NCBI GenBank assembly: GCA_934229725.1
Contig: CAKQDX010000024.1
Span: forward strand, 1 to 27,556
Source of the DNA: an uncultured Streptococcus sp.
Lineage (GTDB): Bacteria; Bacillota; Bacilli; Lactobacillales; Streptococcaceae
DNA: 27,556 nucleotides
Direction of reading: 5' to 3'
The translations under genes were made by a program, and so were the position numbers. The notes below the pieces were generated by a model. That model was not told the origin of the DNA and ran no database searches. It was given only the letters and a program-made list of their open reading frames with translations. Shown here piece after piece: positions 8,034-16,010 of this stretch (its first letter is position 1; the number at the start of each line of letters is the position of its first letter).

Positions 8034-8927
8034 ATGGCTAAACTTTACGGAAGCTTGGAAGCTGGTGGTACAAAATTCGTTTGTGCTGTTGGTGATGAAA
8101 ATTTCCAAGTCGTTGAAAAAACCCAATTCCCAACCACTACACCATACGAAACAATCGATCGTACCGTTGCCTTCTTCAAACGTTATGAAGACCAATTAGC
8201 TGGAATCGCCATTGGTTCGTTCGGTCCAATCGATGTTGATCCTAACTCAGAAACATACGGTTATGTTACCTCAACGCCAAAACCACACTGGTCAAATGTT
8301 GACCTTCTTGGTTTGATTGCAAAAGAGTTTAACATTCCTTTCTACTTTACGACGGATGTTAACTCATCTGCTTATGGTGAGACACTTGTTCGTAAAGGTG
8401 TTAAGAGTCTTGTTTATTACACTATCGGAACTGGTATCGGTGCTGGTGCCATTCAAAATGGTGAATTCATTGGTGGTGTTGGTCACACTGAAGCGGGTCA
8501 CGTTTATGTGCCTCTTCATCCTAATGATGTTGCTAATGAATTTAACGGAACTTGTCCTTTCCACCGTGGTTGTTTGGAAGGATTAGCTGCAGGTCCATCG
8601 CTTGAAGCTCGTACAGGTATTCGTGGGGAGTTGATTGAGCAAAATTCTGAAGTTTGGGATATTCAAGCTTACTATATTGCTCAAGCTGCTGTTCAAGCAA
8701 CTGTTCTCTACCGTCCTGAAGTTATCGTCTTTGGTGGTGGAGTAATGGGTCAAGAGCACATGCTTCGTCGTGTTCGTGAAAAATTCACGGTTCTTTTGAA
8801 TGGTTACCTTCCAGTACCAGATGTGACTGAGTATATTGTGACACCTGCTGTTTCAGGTAATGGTTCTGCGACACTTGGTAACTTTGCCCTTGCCAAAGAT
8901 GTGGCGGATAAACAAGCAAATAAGTAA
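8034..8927 (+). CDS. scrK: Fructokinase, ROK family
   Basis: Phosphorylates the fructose released by ScrB to fructose-6-phosphate, joining sucrose breakdown to glycolysis. The 297 residues show the ROK ATP-binding start GSLEAGGTKF (7-16), the probable catalytic aspartate D108 in TTDVNSS and the ROK zinc motif (H156, C174, H177, C180, in the CPFHRGCLEG region). The start is uncertain by two codons: AAAAGGAG ends at 8022, 5 bases before an in-frame TTG at 8028 and 11 before ATG 8034. I use the ATG. It is separated from scrA by a terminator and has its own promoter. Confidence 0.93.
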   Translation: MAKLYGSLEAGGTKFVCAVGDENFQVVEKTQFPTTTPYETIDRTVAFFKRYEDQLAGIAIGSFGPIDVDPNSETYGYVTSTPKPHWSNVDLLGLIAKEFNIPFYFTTDVNSSAYGETLVRKGVKSLVYYTIGTGIGAGAIQNGEFIGGVGHTEAGHVYVPLHPNDVANEFNGTCPFHRGCLEGLAAGPSLEARTGIRGELIEQNSEVWDIQAYYIAQAAVQATVLYRPEVIVFGGGVMGQEHMLRRVREKFTVLLNGYLPVPDVTEYIVTPAVSGNGSATLGNFALAKDVADKQANK

Positions 8928-8939
8928 GAATAGTCAAAT

Positions 8940-8968
8940 CGCTTTAAGAGATACTCTTAAGGCGTTTT
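8940..8968 (+). terminator. scrK terminator
   Basis: CGCTTTAAGAG (8940-8950) pairs with CTCTTAAGGCG (8954-8964) around a 3-base loop, followed by TTTT. Confidence 0.85.
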
Positions 8969-9162
8969 GCGCTATTCAGGAAGATTTATATGTCCAGTGG
9001 TTTGACACTTGCCTATGCCTGGAAATTTTAGGTAGGAGGTCATCTAAAGACGGCTTAGTATATGATATTTCAAGGAATTATATCGGTTAATAATGATGTT
9101 GTAGGTTAGATAATTGATGGTCAAATGGAGAGTGCTATCAATCAACCTAACGAGGCTTAAAT
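8969..9162 (+). other. Intergenic region with leader hairpin before the 9163 gene
   Basis: No coding gene is supported here. The last 60 bases form a long imperfect hairpin: TAGGTT (9102-9107) with AACCTA (9144-9149), and TTGATGG (9114-9120) with CTATCAA (9135-9141). It ends three bases before the GAGG ribosome binding site (9152-9155) of the next gene. An in-frame stretch ending at 9090 downstream of the scrK terminator shows no recognisable protein. Confidence 0.5.
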
Positions 9163-9513
9163 ATGAGTAGAGAACAAGTTTTATCAGACCTTTTTAAAGG
9201 CATTGAAGTTGGAGAGACTTATTATTTTGAAGGGGCTTATTACCGTTTGAAAGACTATGGAGACAACATCTATGGCTTACAACGTGCGGTTCCTGGCATG
9301 TGTGGTGAAAAGACAGCTTCTCCCAGCCTTAAATTTCACTGGGAAAATGGGGTCTTGGACTATCAATTTTATGTGGATTTTGAAGCTAGTCCAATGCTTA
9401 TGAAGGCTTATAGCAGTTCTGACCGAGCTTTCTTTGATCAAGCCTTTGATAAGCTCTTGCAGGATTTTCAGAAAATCCTAGAGCAGCAAGAACTATCTGA
9501 GGAAAAATCCTAA
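9163..9513 (+). CDS. Conserved-looking hypothetical protein, 116 residues
   Basis: I do not recognise the family. The protein is soluble and acidic, with no signal peptide or membrane segment. It is rich in aromatics in the middle (ETYYFEGAYYRLKDY; FHWENGVLDYQFYVDF), suggesting a beta-sheet domain. It ends in a probable helix (FFDQAFDKLLQDFQKILEQQ). Start ATG 9163 has GAGG at 9152-9155. It lies alone between the scrK terminator and the secA promoter, both on the same strand. The reading frame, ribosome binding site and codon use fit a real gene. No function can be assigned. Confidence 0.75.
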   Translation: MSREQVLSDLFKGIEVGETYYFEGAYYRLKDYGDNIYGLQRAVPGMCGEKTASPSLKFHWENGVLDYQFYVDFEASPMLMKAYSSSDRAFFDQAFDKLLQDFQKILEQQELSEEKS

Positions 9514-9630
9514 AGTGATATTGTCCTTATTTTCAGTGAATCTAATAAAAAAGTTTTAGTTTATTTGTCAATCCGTTGTGAATGGCTTTAAACTAGGGCT
9601 TTTTTCTTTTGTCAATCCTTGTGTGATTTC

Positions 9631-9659
9631 TTGTTTAAAGGGTGTTTTTGTGGTAAAAT
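9631..9659 (+). promoter_or_regulatory. secA promoter
   Basis: TTGTTT (9631-9636), a 17-base spacer and TAAAAT (9654-9659) preceded by TGG, an extended -10, 31 bases before secA. Confidence 0.7.
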
Positions 9660-9690
9660 ATGGAGATAAAGACTGTCGAAAGGAAATAAG

Positions 9691-12240
9691 ATGGCAAATA
9701 TATTACGCAAAATCATTGAAAATGATAAAGGCGAAATTAAGAAACTAGAAAAAACTGCCAAGAAAGTTGAGGGCTATGCAGATGCAATGGCAGCCCTTTC
9801 AGATGAAGAACTTAAGGCAAAAACAGATGAATTTAAAAAACGATATCAAAACGGAGAAAGCCTAGACCAACTCTTGCCAGAGGCATTTGCGGTTGTTCGT
9901 GAAGGGGCAAAACGTGTCCTTGGACTTTTCCCATACCGTGTGCAAATCATGGGTGGTATTGTTCTTCACCATGGTGACGTACCAGAGATGCGTACAGGGG
10001 AAGGAAAAACCTTGACGGCGACAATGCCTGTTTACCTTAACGCTATTTCAGGTGAAGGTGTACACGTTATTACAGTTAACGAATACCTTTCAGAGCGTGA
10101 TGCGACTGAAATGGGTGAGCTTTATAGTTGGCTTGGTTTGTCAGTAGGGATTAACCTCTCAGCTAAATCACCAGCTGAAAAACGTGAAGCTTATAACTGT
10201 GACATCACTTACTCAACCAACTCAGAGGTTGGTTTCGACTACCTCCGTGACAACATGGTTGTTCGTAAGGAAAACATGGTACAACGTCCTTTGAACTATG
10301 CCTTGGTCGATGAGGTTGACTCGGTTCTTATTGATGAAGCCCGTACACCATTGATTGTATCAGGTCCTGTAAGTTCAGAGACTAACCAGTTGTATCATCG
10401 TTCAGATGCTTTTGTTAAGACATTGACTGAAGATGATTATGCCATTGATGTTCCAACCAAAACTATTGGTTTGAACGACTCTGGTATTGATAAGGCTGAA
10501 GAATTCTTCAACTTGGATAACTTGTACGATATTGACCATGTTGCCTTGACTCACTATATTGATAATGCCCTTCGTGCCAACTATATCATGTTGCATGATA
10601 TTGATTATGTGGTAAGTCCTGAGCAAGAAATCCTTATCGTTGACCAATTTACTGGTCGTACCATGGAAGGTCGTCGTTTCTCTGATGGCCTTCACCAAGC
10701 TATTGAAGCTAAAGAAGGCGTGCCAGTTCAAGAGGAAACCAAGACATCTGCCTCAATCACTTACCAAAATATGTTCCGTATGTACAAGAAATTGTCAGGT
10801 ATGACTGGTACAGGTAAGACTGAGGAAGATGAATTCCGTGAAATCTATAACATGCGAATCATTCCGATTCCAACCAACCGTCCAATTCAACGTATTGACC
10901 ACGATGACCTTCTTTACCCAACCTTGGATGCCAAATTCCGTGCGGTAGTGCAAGATGTCAAACGTCGTTATGAAAAGGGTCAACCAGTTCTTGTTGGTAC
11001 CGTTGCCGTTGAAACATCTGACTTGATTTCTAAGATGTTGGTTGAAGCAGGTATTCCTCACGAAGTGCTTAATGCCAAGAACCACGAAAAAGAAGCCCAT
11101 ATCATCATGAATGCGGGTCAACGTGGTGCCGTTACGATTGCGACCAATATGGCCGGTCGTGGTACCGACATCAAGCTTGGTGAAGGTGTTCTTGACCTTG
11201 GTGGACTTTGTGTCATTGGTACAGAGCGTCACGAAAGTCGCCGTATTGATAACCAGTTGCGTGGTCGTGCGGGACGTCAAGGGGACCCAGGTGAATCTCA
11301 ATTTTACCTTTCACTTGAAGATGAATTGATGCGTCGTTTTGGTTCTGATCGTGTCAAACATGTCTTGGAACGCTTTAATGCTGATGATGAAGATATTGTC
11401 ATCAAATCACGTATGTTGACTCGTCAAGTGGAATCAGCTCAAAAACGTGTTGAAGGGAATAACTACGATACACGTAAACAAGTCCTTCAATACGATGACG
11501 TTATGCGTGAACAACGTGAAATCATTTACGCTGAGCGTTATGATGTTATCACAGCAGAGCGTGATCTTGAACCTGAAATTAAGGCTATGATTAAGCGTAC
11601 AATTAATCGTACGGTTGAAGGCCACAGTCGCAATGATCAAGATGAAGCCCTTAAGGCTATCTTGACGTTTGCCCGTCAGGCCTTGGTTCCTGAAAATGCT
11701 ATCTCACTTAAAGATTTGAAAGAAGTGGGTGAGGTTACTAAACGTAGTGTTAATTATGAAGCTATTAAAGTTTACTTGAATGAATTAGCAGATGATGTTT
11801 ATGATCGCCAAATCAAGAAATTACGTTCAGAGGAAGCTATCCGTGAATTCCAAAAAGTCTTGATCTTGATGGTTGTTGATAACAAGTGGACAGATCACAT
11901 TGATGCTCTTGACCAATTACGTAATGCTGTTGGTTTGCGTGGTTATGCGCAAAACAATCCAATTGTTGAGTATCAATCTGAAGGCTTCAAGATGTTCCAA
12001 GACATGGTTGGAGCGATTGAATATGATGTGACACGTACCATGATGAAAGCACAAATCCACGAACAATCTCGTGAAAATGTGAATGAACGTGTTTCAACAA
12101 CAGCAACAGGTAATATCCAAGCGCAACAGACAGATGCGAATGGTCAGGATATTGACTTTAGTAAAGTTGGTCGTAATGACTTCTGTCCATGTGGCTCAGG
12201 TAAGAAATTTAAAAATTGTCACGGTCGTAAGCAATTTTAG
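9691..12240 (+). CDS. secA: Preprotein translocase ATPase SecA
   Basis: Motor ATPase that drives unfolded preproteins through the SecYEG channel at the membrane. The 849 residues match full-length SecA1. Walker A is TGEGKT (102-107), the DEAD-type motif is DEVDSVLIDEA (from 207), the second helicase domain carries GRGTDIKLG and QLRGRAGRQGDPG, and the C-terminal zinc-binding tail is CPCGSGKKFKNC (832-843). The length and intact tail argue for the housekeeping SecA, not the accessory SecA2. The first DAHP synthase starts 22 bases downstream with no terminator, so secA is probably the head of a long operon. Confidence 0.97.
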   Translation: MANILRKIIENDKGEIKKLEKTAKKVEGYADAMAALSDEELKAKTDEFKKRYQNGESLDQLLPEAFAVVREGAKRVLGLFPYRVQIMGGIVLHHGDVPEMRTGEGKTLTATMPVYLNAISGEGVHVITVNEYLSERDATEMGELYSWLGLSVGINLSAKSPAEKREAYNCDITYSTNSEVGFDYLRDNMVVRKENMVQRPLNYALVDEVDSVLIDEARTPLIVSGPVSSETNQLYHRSDAFVKTLTEDDYAIDVPTKTIGLNDSGIDKAEEFFNLDNLYDIDHVALTHYIDNALRANYIMLHDIDYVVSPEQEILIVDQFTGRTMEGRRFSDGLHQAIEAKEGVPVQEETKTSASITYQNMFRMYKKLSGMTGTGKTEEDEFREIYNMRIIPIPTNRPIQRIDHDDLLYPTLDAKFRAVVQDVKRRYEKGQPVLVGTVAVETSDLISKMLVEAGIPHEVLNAKNHEKEAHIIMNAGQRGAVTIATNMAGRGTDIKLGEGVLDLGGLCVIGTERHESRRIDNQLRGRAGRQGDPGESQFYLSLEDELMRRFGSDRVKHVLERFNADDEDIVIKSRMLTRQVESAQKRVEGNNYDTRKQVLQYDDVMREQREIIYAERYDVITAERDLEPEIKAMIKRTINRTVEGHSRNDQDEALKAILTFARQALVPENAISLKDLKEVGEVTKRSVNYEAIKVYLNELADDVYDRQIKKLRSEEAIREFQKVLILMVVDNKWTDHIDALDQLRNAVGLRGYAQNNPIVEYQSEGFKMFQDMVGAIEYDVTRTMMKAQIHEQSRENVNERVSTTATGNIQAQQTDANGQDIDFSKVGRNDFCPCGSGKKFKNCHGRKQF

Positions 12241-12262
12241 GAAAAAGAAGTAGGTAATTATT

Positions 12263-13297
12263 ATGGTTTTTAAAGCAGTAAGTAAAAAAATTGATTTTGA
12301 TGCAGTTAAAGAATCAACTACATTGACAGGTGAAGCTCTTGCCAAGAAACAAGCACGTGATAAAGAGCTTGAAGCAATCATTAAGGGTGAAGATGATCGT
12401 ACGCTAGTGGTTATCGGTCCATGTTCATCTGATAATGAAGAAGCCGTTCTTGACTATGCTCACCGTTTGGCTAAACTTCAAGAAGAAGTTAAAGACAAGG
12501 TCTTTATGGTGATGCGTGTTTATACAGCTAAACCTCGTACAAATGGTGATGGTTATAAAGGGCTTGTGCACCAACCTGATGCTGAAGGAAAACCAAACCT
12601 TATCAACGGAATTAAAGCTGTGCGTAACCTTCACTACCGTGTTATCACTGAAACTGGTATTACGACTGCCGATGAAATGCTTTATCCAGAAAACCTTACG
12701 TTGGTAGATGATCTTGTATCCTACATTGCCGTTGGTGCACGTTCTGTAGAAGACCAACAACACCGTTTTGTGGCTTCAGGTATTGATGTTCCAACTGGTA
12801 TGAAGAATCCAACATCAGGTAACCTTAATGTGATGTTTAACGGTATCTATGCTGCACAAAACAAACAAGACTTCCTCTTTAACGGTGAAGAAGTGCAAAC
12901 ATCAGGTAACCCATTGGCACACGTTATCCTTCGTGGTTCAACGAACGAATATGGTAAAAATGTGCCTAACTTCTATTATGATGATGTTCTTGATACAATT
13001 GAACATTATGAAAAAATGGGTCTTGAAAATCCGTTCATCGTTATTGACACAAACCATGATAATTCAGGTAAACGCTACTTGGAACAAATCCGTATCGTTC
13101 GTCAAACCTTGATTAACCGTGATTGGAATGAAAAAATCAACAAAGTTGCACGTGGCTTCATGATTGAATCTTACCTTGAAGATGGTCGTCAAGATGCACC
13201 AGATGTTTATGGTAAATCAATTACAGACCCATGTCTTGGTTGGGCTAAGACAGAAGAATTGGTTCGTGAAATTCACGATACTTTGTCAAAAAAATAA
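12263..13297 (+). CDS. DAHP synthase (class I), copy 1
   Basis: 3-deoxy-7-phosphoheptulonate synthase condenses PEP and erythrose-4-phosphate, the first step of the shikimate pathway. The 344 residues include the AroA class I motifs GPCSSDNEEAVLDYA, MRVYTAKPRTNGDGYKG, GARSVEDQQHRFVASG and the metal-binding DTNHDNSGK. A second copy starts 81 bases downstream. Paired enzymes in enteric bacteria are usually inhibited by different aromatic amino acids, but the sequence does not tell which amino acid, if any, controls this one. Gene names aroF and aroG are used inconsistently in streptococci, so I leave the symbol empty. Confidence 0.93.
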   Translation: MVFKAVSKKIDFDAVKESTTLTGEALAKKQARDKELEAIIKGEDDRTLVVIGPCSSDNEEAVLDYAHRLAKLQEEVKDKVFMVMRVYTAKPRTNGDGYKGLVHQPDAEGKPNLINGIKAVRNLHYRVITETGITTADEMLYPENLTLVDDLVSYIAVGARSVEDQQHRFVASGIDVPTGMKNPTSGNLNVMFNGIYAAQNKQDFLFNGEEVQTSGNPLAHVILRGSTNEYGKNVPNFYYDDVLDTIEHYEKMGLENPFIVIDTNHDNSGKRYLEQIRIVRQTLINRDWNEKINKVARGFMIESYLEDGRQDAPDVYGKSITDPCLGWAKTEELVREIHDTLSKK

Positions 13298-13317
13298 GAT
13301 AACAGAAACCGTATATG

Positions 13318-13370
13318 GGGAGTGAGCCGTTTGGGTGACCAAACGGTTCGCTCTCTTTTCGCAAAGAGAG
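13318..13370 (+). promoter_or_regulatory. Overlapping hairpins between the DAHP synthase genes
   Basis: Hairpin A pairs 13318-13334 with 13339-13355 (17 bp with GU pairs, loop GTGA) and is followed by TTTT. It resembles an intrinsic terminator. Hairpin B pairs CTCTCTTT (13351-13358) with AAAGAGAG (13363-13370), and its 3' arm contains the start of the ribosome binding site (GAGAGGG) of copy 2. A and B share 13351-13355, so they cannot both form. This could set the level of the second gene; the signal sensed, if any, is not visible. Confidence 0.6.
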
Positions 13371-13378
13371 GGAATTAA

Positions 13379-14404
13379 ATGGGAATTCACCAAAATAGTC
13401 CGCTTATTGATGCGGCGGAAGTTAGAAAATTGCATGCCCTTACAGGAGATGCTTTAGCAGCCAAACAAGCTAATGATGAGGCTTTGACAAAAATTATCAA
13501 GGGGGAGGACAAACGTCTCCTCTTGGTTATCGGTCCATGTTCATCTGATAATGAAGAGGCTGTTCTTGATTATGCTCATCGTCTGGCTCAGCTTCAGGAA
13601 GAAGTGAAAGATAAGATTTTCATCGTTATGCGTGTTTATACAGCTAAACCACGTACTAATGGAGATGGTTATAAAGGTCTTATTCACCAACCAGATGCAG
13701 AAGGTGCTGTAGACCTTCTTGCAGGAGTTAAGGCTGTTCGTCACCTGCAATCACGTATTATTACTGAAACAGGTTTGCCTATTGCTGACGAGATGCTTTA
13801 CCCATCAAATCTCAACTTTTTTGAGGATTTGCTTAGCTACCATGCCATTGGGGCACGTTCGGTTGAGGACCAAGAACACCGCTTTGTGGCTTCAGGTATT
13901 GACGTGCCAACTGGCTTTAAGAATCCAACATCAGGTAATTTGAATGTGATGTTTAATGGTATCTATGCTGCACAGAACCAACAGCACTTCATTTTTAATG
14001 GAGCTGAAGTCAAGACAGATGGGAACCCATTGGCACATGCTATTTTGCGTGGGGCTAACAATGAAAATGGTCAGAATCTTGTCAATTACCACTACGAGGA
14101 CTTGGTTAAGGCTTTGGATAAATACAATGCTTTTGGTTTGGAAAATCCATTTATTCTTGTTGATACCAACCATGACAACTCTGGTAAAAACTTTATTGAG
14201 CAGGTTCGAATTGTGCGTGAAGTCCTTCTTAACCGTGAGTGGGATGAGCGTATCGCAAATACTGTGCGTGGCTTCATGATTGAGTCTTATCTTGAGGATG
14301 GTCGTCAAGATACGCCTGAAATTTACGGAAAATCAATCACAGATCCGTGTCTTGGTTGGGCTAAGACAGACAGCCTTATTCGTGAAATTCACGACCGACT
14401 ATAG
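13379..14404 (+). CDS. DAHP synthase (class I), copy 2
   Basis: Paralogue of the upstream enzyme, 341 residues, with the same motifs (GPCSSDNEEAVLDYA, KPRTNGDGYKG, GARSVEDQEHRFVASG, DTNHDNSGK) and an alignable full length. Differences are concentrated in the N-terminal about 35 residues and around the segment EGAVDLLAGVKAVRHLQSR, places where feedback regulation could differ. The DNA contains a 33-base block identical to copy 1 starting at about 13527, in a background of many silent differences. Start ATG 13379 has GAGAGGG at 13366-13372. acpS follows 9 bases after the stop. Confidence 0.93.
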   Translation: MGIHQNSPLIDAAEVRKLHALTGDALAAKQANDEALTKIIKGEDKRLLLVIGPCSSDNEEAVLDYAHRLAQLQEEVKDKIFIVMRVYTAKPRTNGDGYKGLIHQPDAEGAVDLLAGVKAVRHLQSRIITETGLPIADEMLYPSNLNFFEDLLSYHAIGARSVEDQEHRFVASGIDVPTGFKNPTSGNLNVMFNGIYAAQNQQHFIFNGAEVKTDGNPLAHAILRGANNENGQNLVNYHYEDLVKALDKYNAFGLENPFILVDTNHDNSGKNFIEQVRIVREVLLNREWDERIANTVRGFMIESYLEDGRQDTPEIYGKSITDPCLGWAKTDSLIREIHDRL

Positions 14405-14413
14405 TAAGCAGTT

Positions 14414-14767
14414 ATGATTATTGGACATGGTATAGACTTGCAGGAAATTTCGGCTGTGAAAAGGGCCTATGACCGTAATCCACGTTTTGCAAAGAAGGTC
14501 TTGACGCCAAAAGAATGGGAGCGATTTGAGTCTCTTTCTGGGAATCGTCAGATGTCCTATTTAGCAGGACGTTGGGCCGGTAAGGAAGCTTTTTCAAAAG
14601 CTTGGGGTACTGGAATCGGAGCAGTCGGTTTCAAGGATATTGAAATCTTGAACAATGACAAGGGAGCTCCCGTGGTAACCCAATCACCTTTTGAGGGAAA
14701 AGTCTTCATCTCGATTTCCCATAGTGGTGATTTTGTTCAGGCAAGTGTCATTTTAGAAGAAAATTAA
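14414..14767 (+). CDS. acpS: Holo-[acyl-carrier-protein] synthase
   Basis: Transfers 4'-phosphopantetheine from coenzyme A to apo-ACP, activating it for fatty acid synthesis. The 117 residues have the AcpS signatures GHGIDLQEI (metal ligand D8) and GRWAGKEAFSKAWGTG (metal ligand E58), and the C-terminal FISISHSGDFVQASVILEE. It begins 9 bases after the DAHP synthase stop with only a weak ribosome binding site, so translation is probably coupled. The acpS-alr pair is a common arrangement in Firmicutes. Confidence 0.95.
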   Translation: MIIGHGIDLQEISAVKRAYDRNPRFAKKVLTPKEWERFESLSGNRQMSYLAGRWAGKEAFSKAWGTGIGAVGFKDIEILNNDKGAPVVTQSPFEGKVFISISHSGDFVQASVILEEN

Positions 14768-14794
14768 GAGATAGGTGTTGGAAGAGGATAGCTT

Positions 14795-15898
14795 ATGATT
14801 TCAAGTTTACATCGACCAACCTTGGCAAAGGTTGATCTATCAGCAATTTCAGAAAATATTGAGCAAGTGGTTAGTCATATTCCTAAAAAGGTAAAGACTT
14901 TTGCAGTGGTTAAGGCAAATGCTTATGGTCATGGAGCAGTCGCAGTGGCTAAGCAGGTATCTGAACAGGTAGACGGTTTTTGTGTGTCCAATTTGGACGA
15001 AGCACTTGAACTCCGTCAAGCTGGCCTAAAGCAGCCGATACTCATTTTGGGAGTGGTTTTGCCGGATGGTGTTCCCTTGGCTATTCAAGAAAATATCACT
15101 CTGACGGTGGCTTCACTGGATTGGTTGAAAATGGCCAAGGAACAAGGACTTGATTTGACTGGCTTAACCTGCCATATTAAGGTCGATTCAGGTATGGGTC
15201 GCATTGGAGTACGTAGCCAAGAGGATGCAGAGAGCTTAATTGCTGGTCTGAAGACACTTGGTGCTGATGTTGAAGGTATTTTCACCCATTTTGCAACTGC
15301 TGATGAGGCGGACGATAGTAAATTCAAGCGCCAATTGGCCTTCTTCACAAATTTGGTGGAAAATTTGGCTGACCGTCCTCGCCTGGTACACGCAAGCAAC
15401 TCAGCGACAAGTATCTGGCATGCCGAAACTGTCTTTAATGCGGTACGTTTGGGTGTTGTCATCTATGGTCTCAACCCTAGTGGCCGTGCTTTAGACCTTC
15501 CTTATAAGATTCGTCCTGCCCTAAGTTTGGAAACAGTACTTGTTCATGTTAAGACACTTCCAGCAGGTCAAGATGTGGGTTATGGTGCCACTTATACCAC
15601 GACGACTGACGAGGTTATTGGAACCATTCCAATCGGATATGCGGATGGTTGGACCAGAGATTTACAAGGCTTTCATGTTATTGTGGATGGTCAGCTTTGC
15701 CCGATTGTTGGGCGCGTGTCTATGGACCAGATTACGATTCGTTTGCCTAAAGCCTATCCACTAGGTACTCCTGTTACGCTTATAGGCGAAAATGGGGGGG
15801 CAAGCATCACTGCGACAGAAGTGGCTGAGAAACGTGGTACTATCAACTACGAGGTCCTTTGTTTGCTTAGTGACCGTGTTCCTCGCAGTTATGAGTAA
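14795..15898 (+). CDS. alr: Alanine racemase
   Basis: PLP enzyme that interconverts L- and D-alanine, supplying D-alanine for peptidoglycan and for teichoic acid D-alanylation. The 367 residues show the PLP lysine K40 in AVVKANAYGHGAV, the phosphate-binding region HASNSATS, VRLGVVIYGLNPS, and the second catalytic tyrosine in VGYGATYTT. The C-terminal domain contains GRVSMDQI. Length and motifs are normal. Start ATG 14795 has AGAGG upstream. A clear terminator closes the secA-to-alr cluster. Confidence 0.96.
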   Translation: MISSLHRPTLAKVDLSAISENIEQVVSHIPKKVKTFAVVKANAYGHGAVAVAKQVSEQVDGFCVSNLDEALELRQAGLKQPILILGVVLPDGVPLAIQENITLTVASLDWLKMAKEQGLDLTGLTCHIKVDSGMGRIGVRSQEDAESLIAGLKTLGADVEGIFTHFATADEADDSKFKRQLAFFTNLVENLADRPRLVHASNSATSIWHAETVFNAVRLGVVIYGLNPSGRALDLPYKIRPALSLETVLVHVKTLPAGQDVGYGATYTTTTDEVIGTIPIGYADGWTRDLQGFHVIVDGQLCPIVGRVSMDQITIRLPKAYPLGTPVTLIGENGGASITATEVAEKRGTINYEVLCLLSDRVPRSYE

Positions 15899-15905
15899 AA
15901 AAGAG

Positions 15906-15931
15906 AAATCCAGTTTTTGGCTGGATTTTTT
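15906..15931 (+). terminator. alr terminator
   Basis: AAATCCAG (15906-15913) pairs with CTGGATTT (15921-15928), followed by T residues. Confidence 0.88.
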
Positions 15932-15956
15932 GATTTTAGTGAAGACCATTTTCATG

Positions 15957-15965
15957 TGTTATAAT
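15957..15965 (+). promoter_or_regulatory. recG extended -10 promoter
   Basis: TGTTATAAT, that is a TG dinucleotide one base before a perfect TATAAT at 15960-15965. No good -35 is present, as is common for extended -10 promoters. Confidence 0.6.
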
Positions 15966-16010
15966 AGCTGATAAGGCTTCCTCTTTCACGAGGAGAAGAA
16001 CACGATAGAA

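Noticed and set aside
8969..9090. Possible small gene after the scrK terminator (ATG near 8991)
   Set aside because: The ATG frame stops after about 13 codons, and the longer frame overlaps the scrK terminator with no start signal.
9568..9618. Repeated TTGTCAATCC before secA as a regulator site
   Set aside because: Two copies of a 10-mer in an AT-rich gap, without symmetry or fixed spacing to the promoter, are not enough.
10795..11301. 168-codon open frame on the minus strand inside secA
   Set aside because: It lies wholly within conserved secA, has no ribosome binding site or recognisable protein, and its composition is what the antisense of a codon-biased gene gives.
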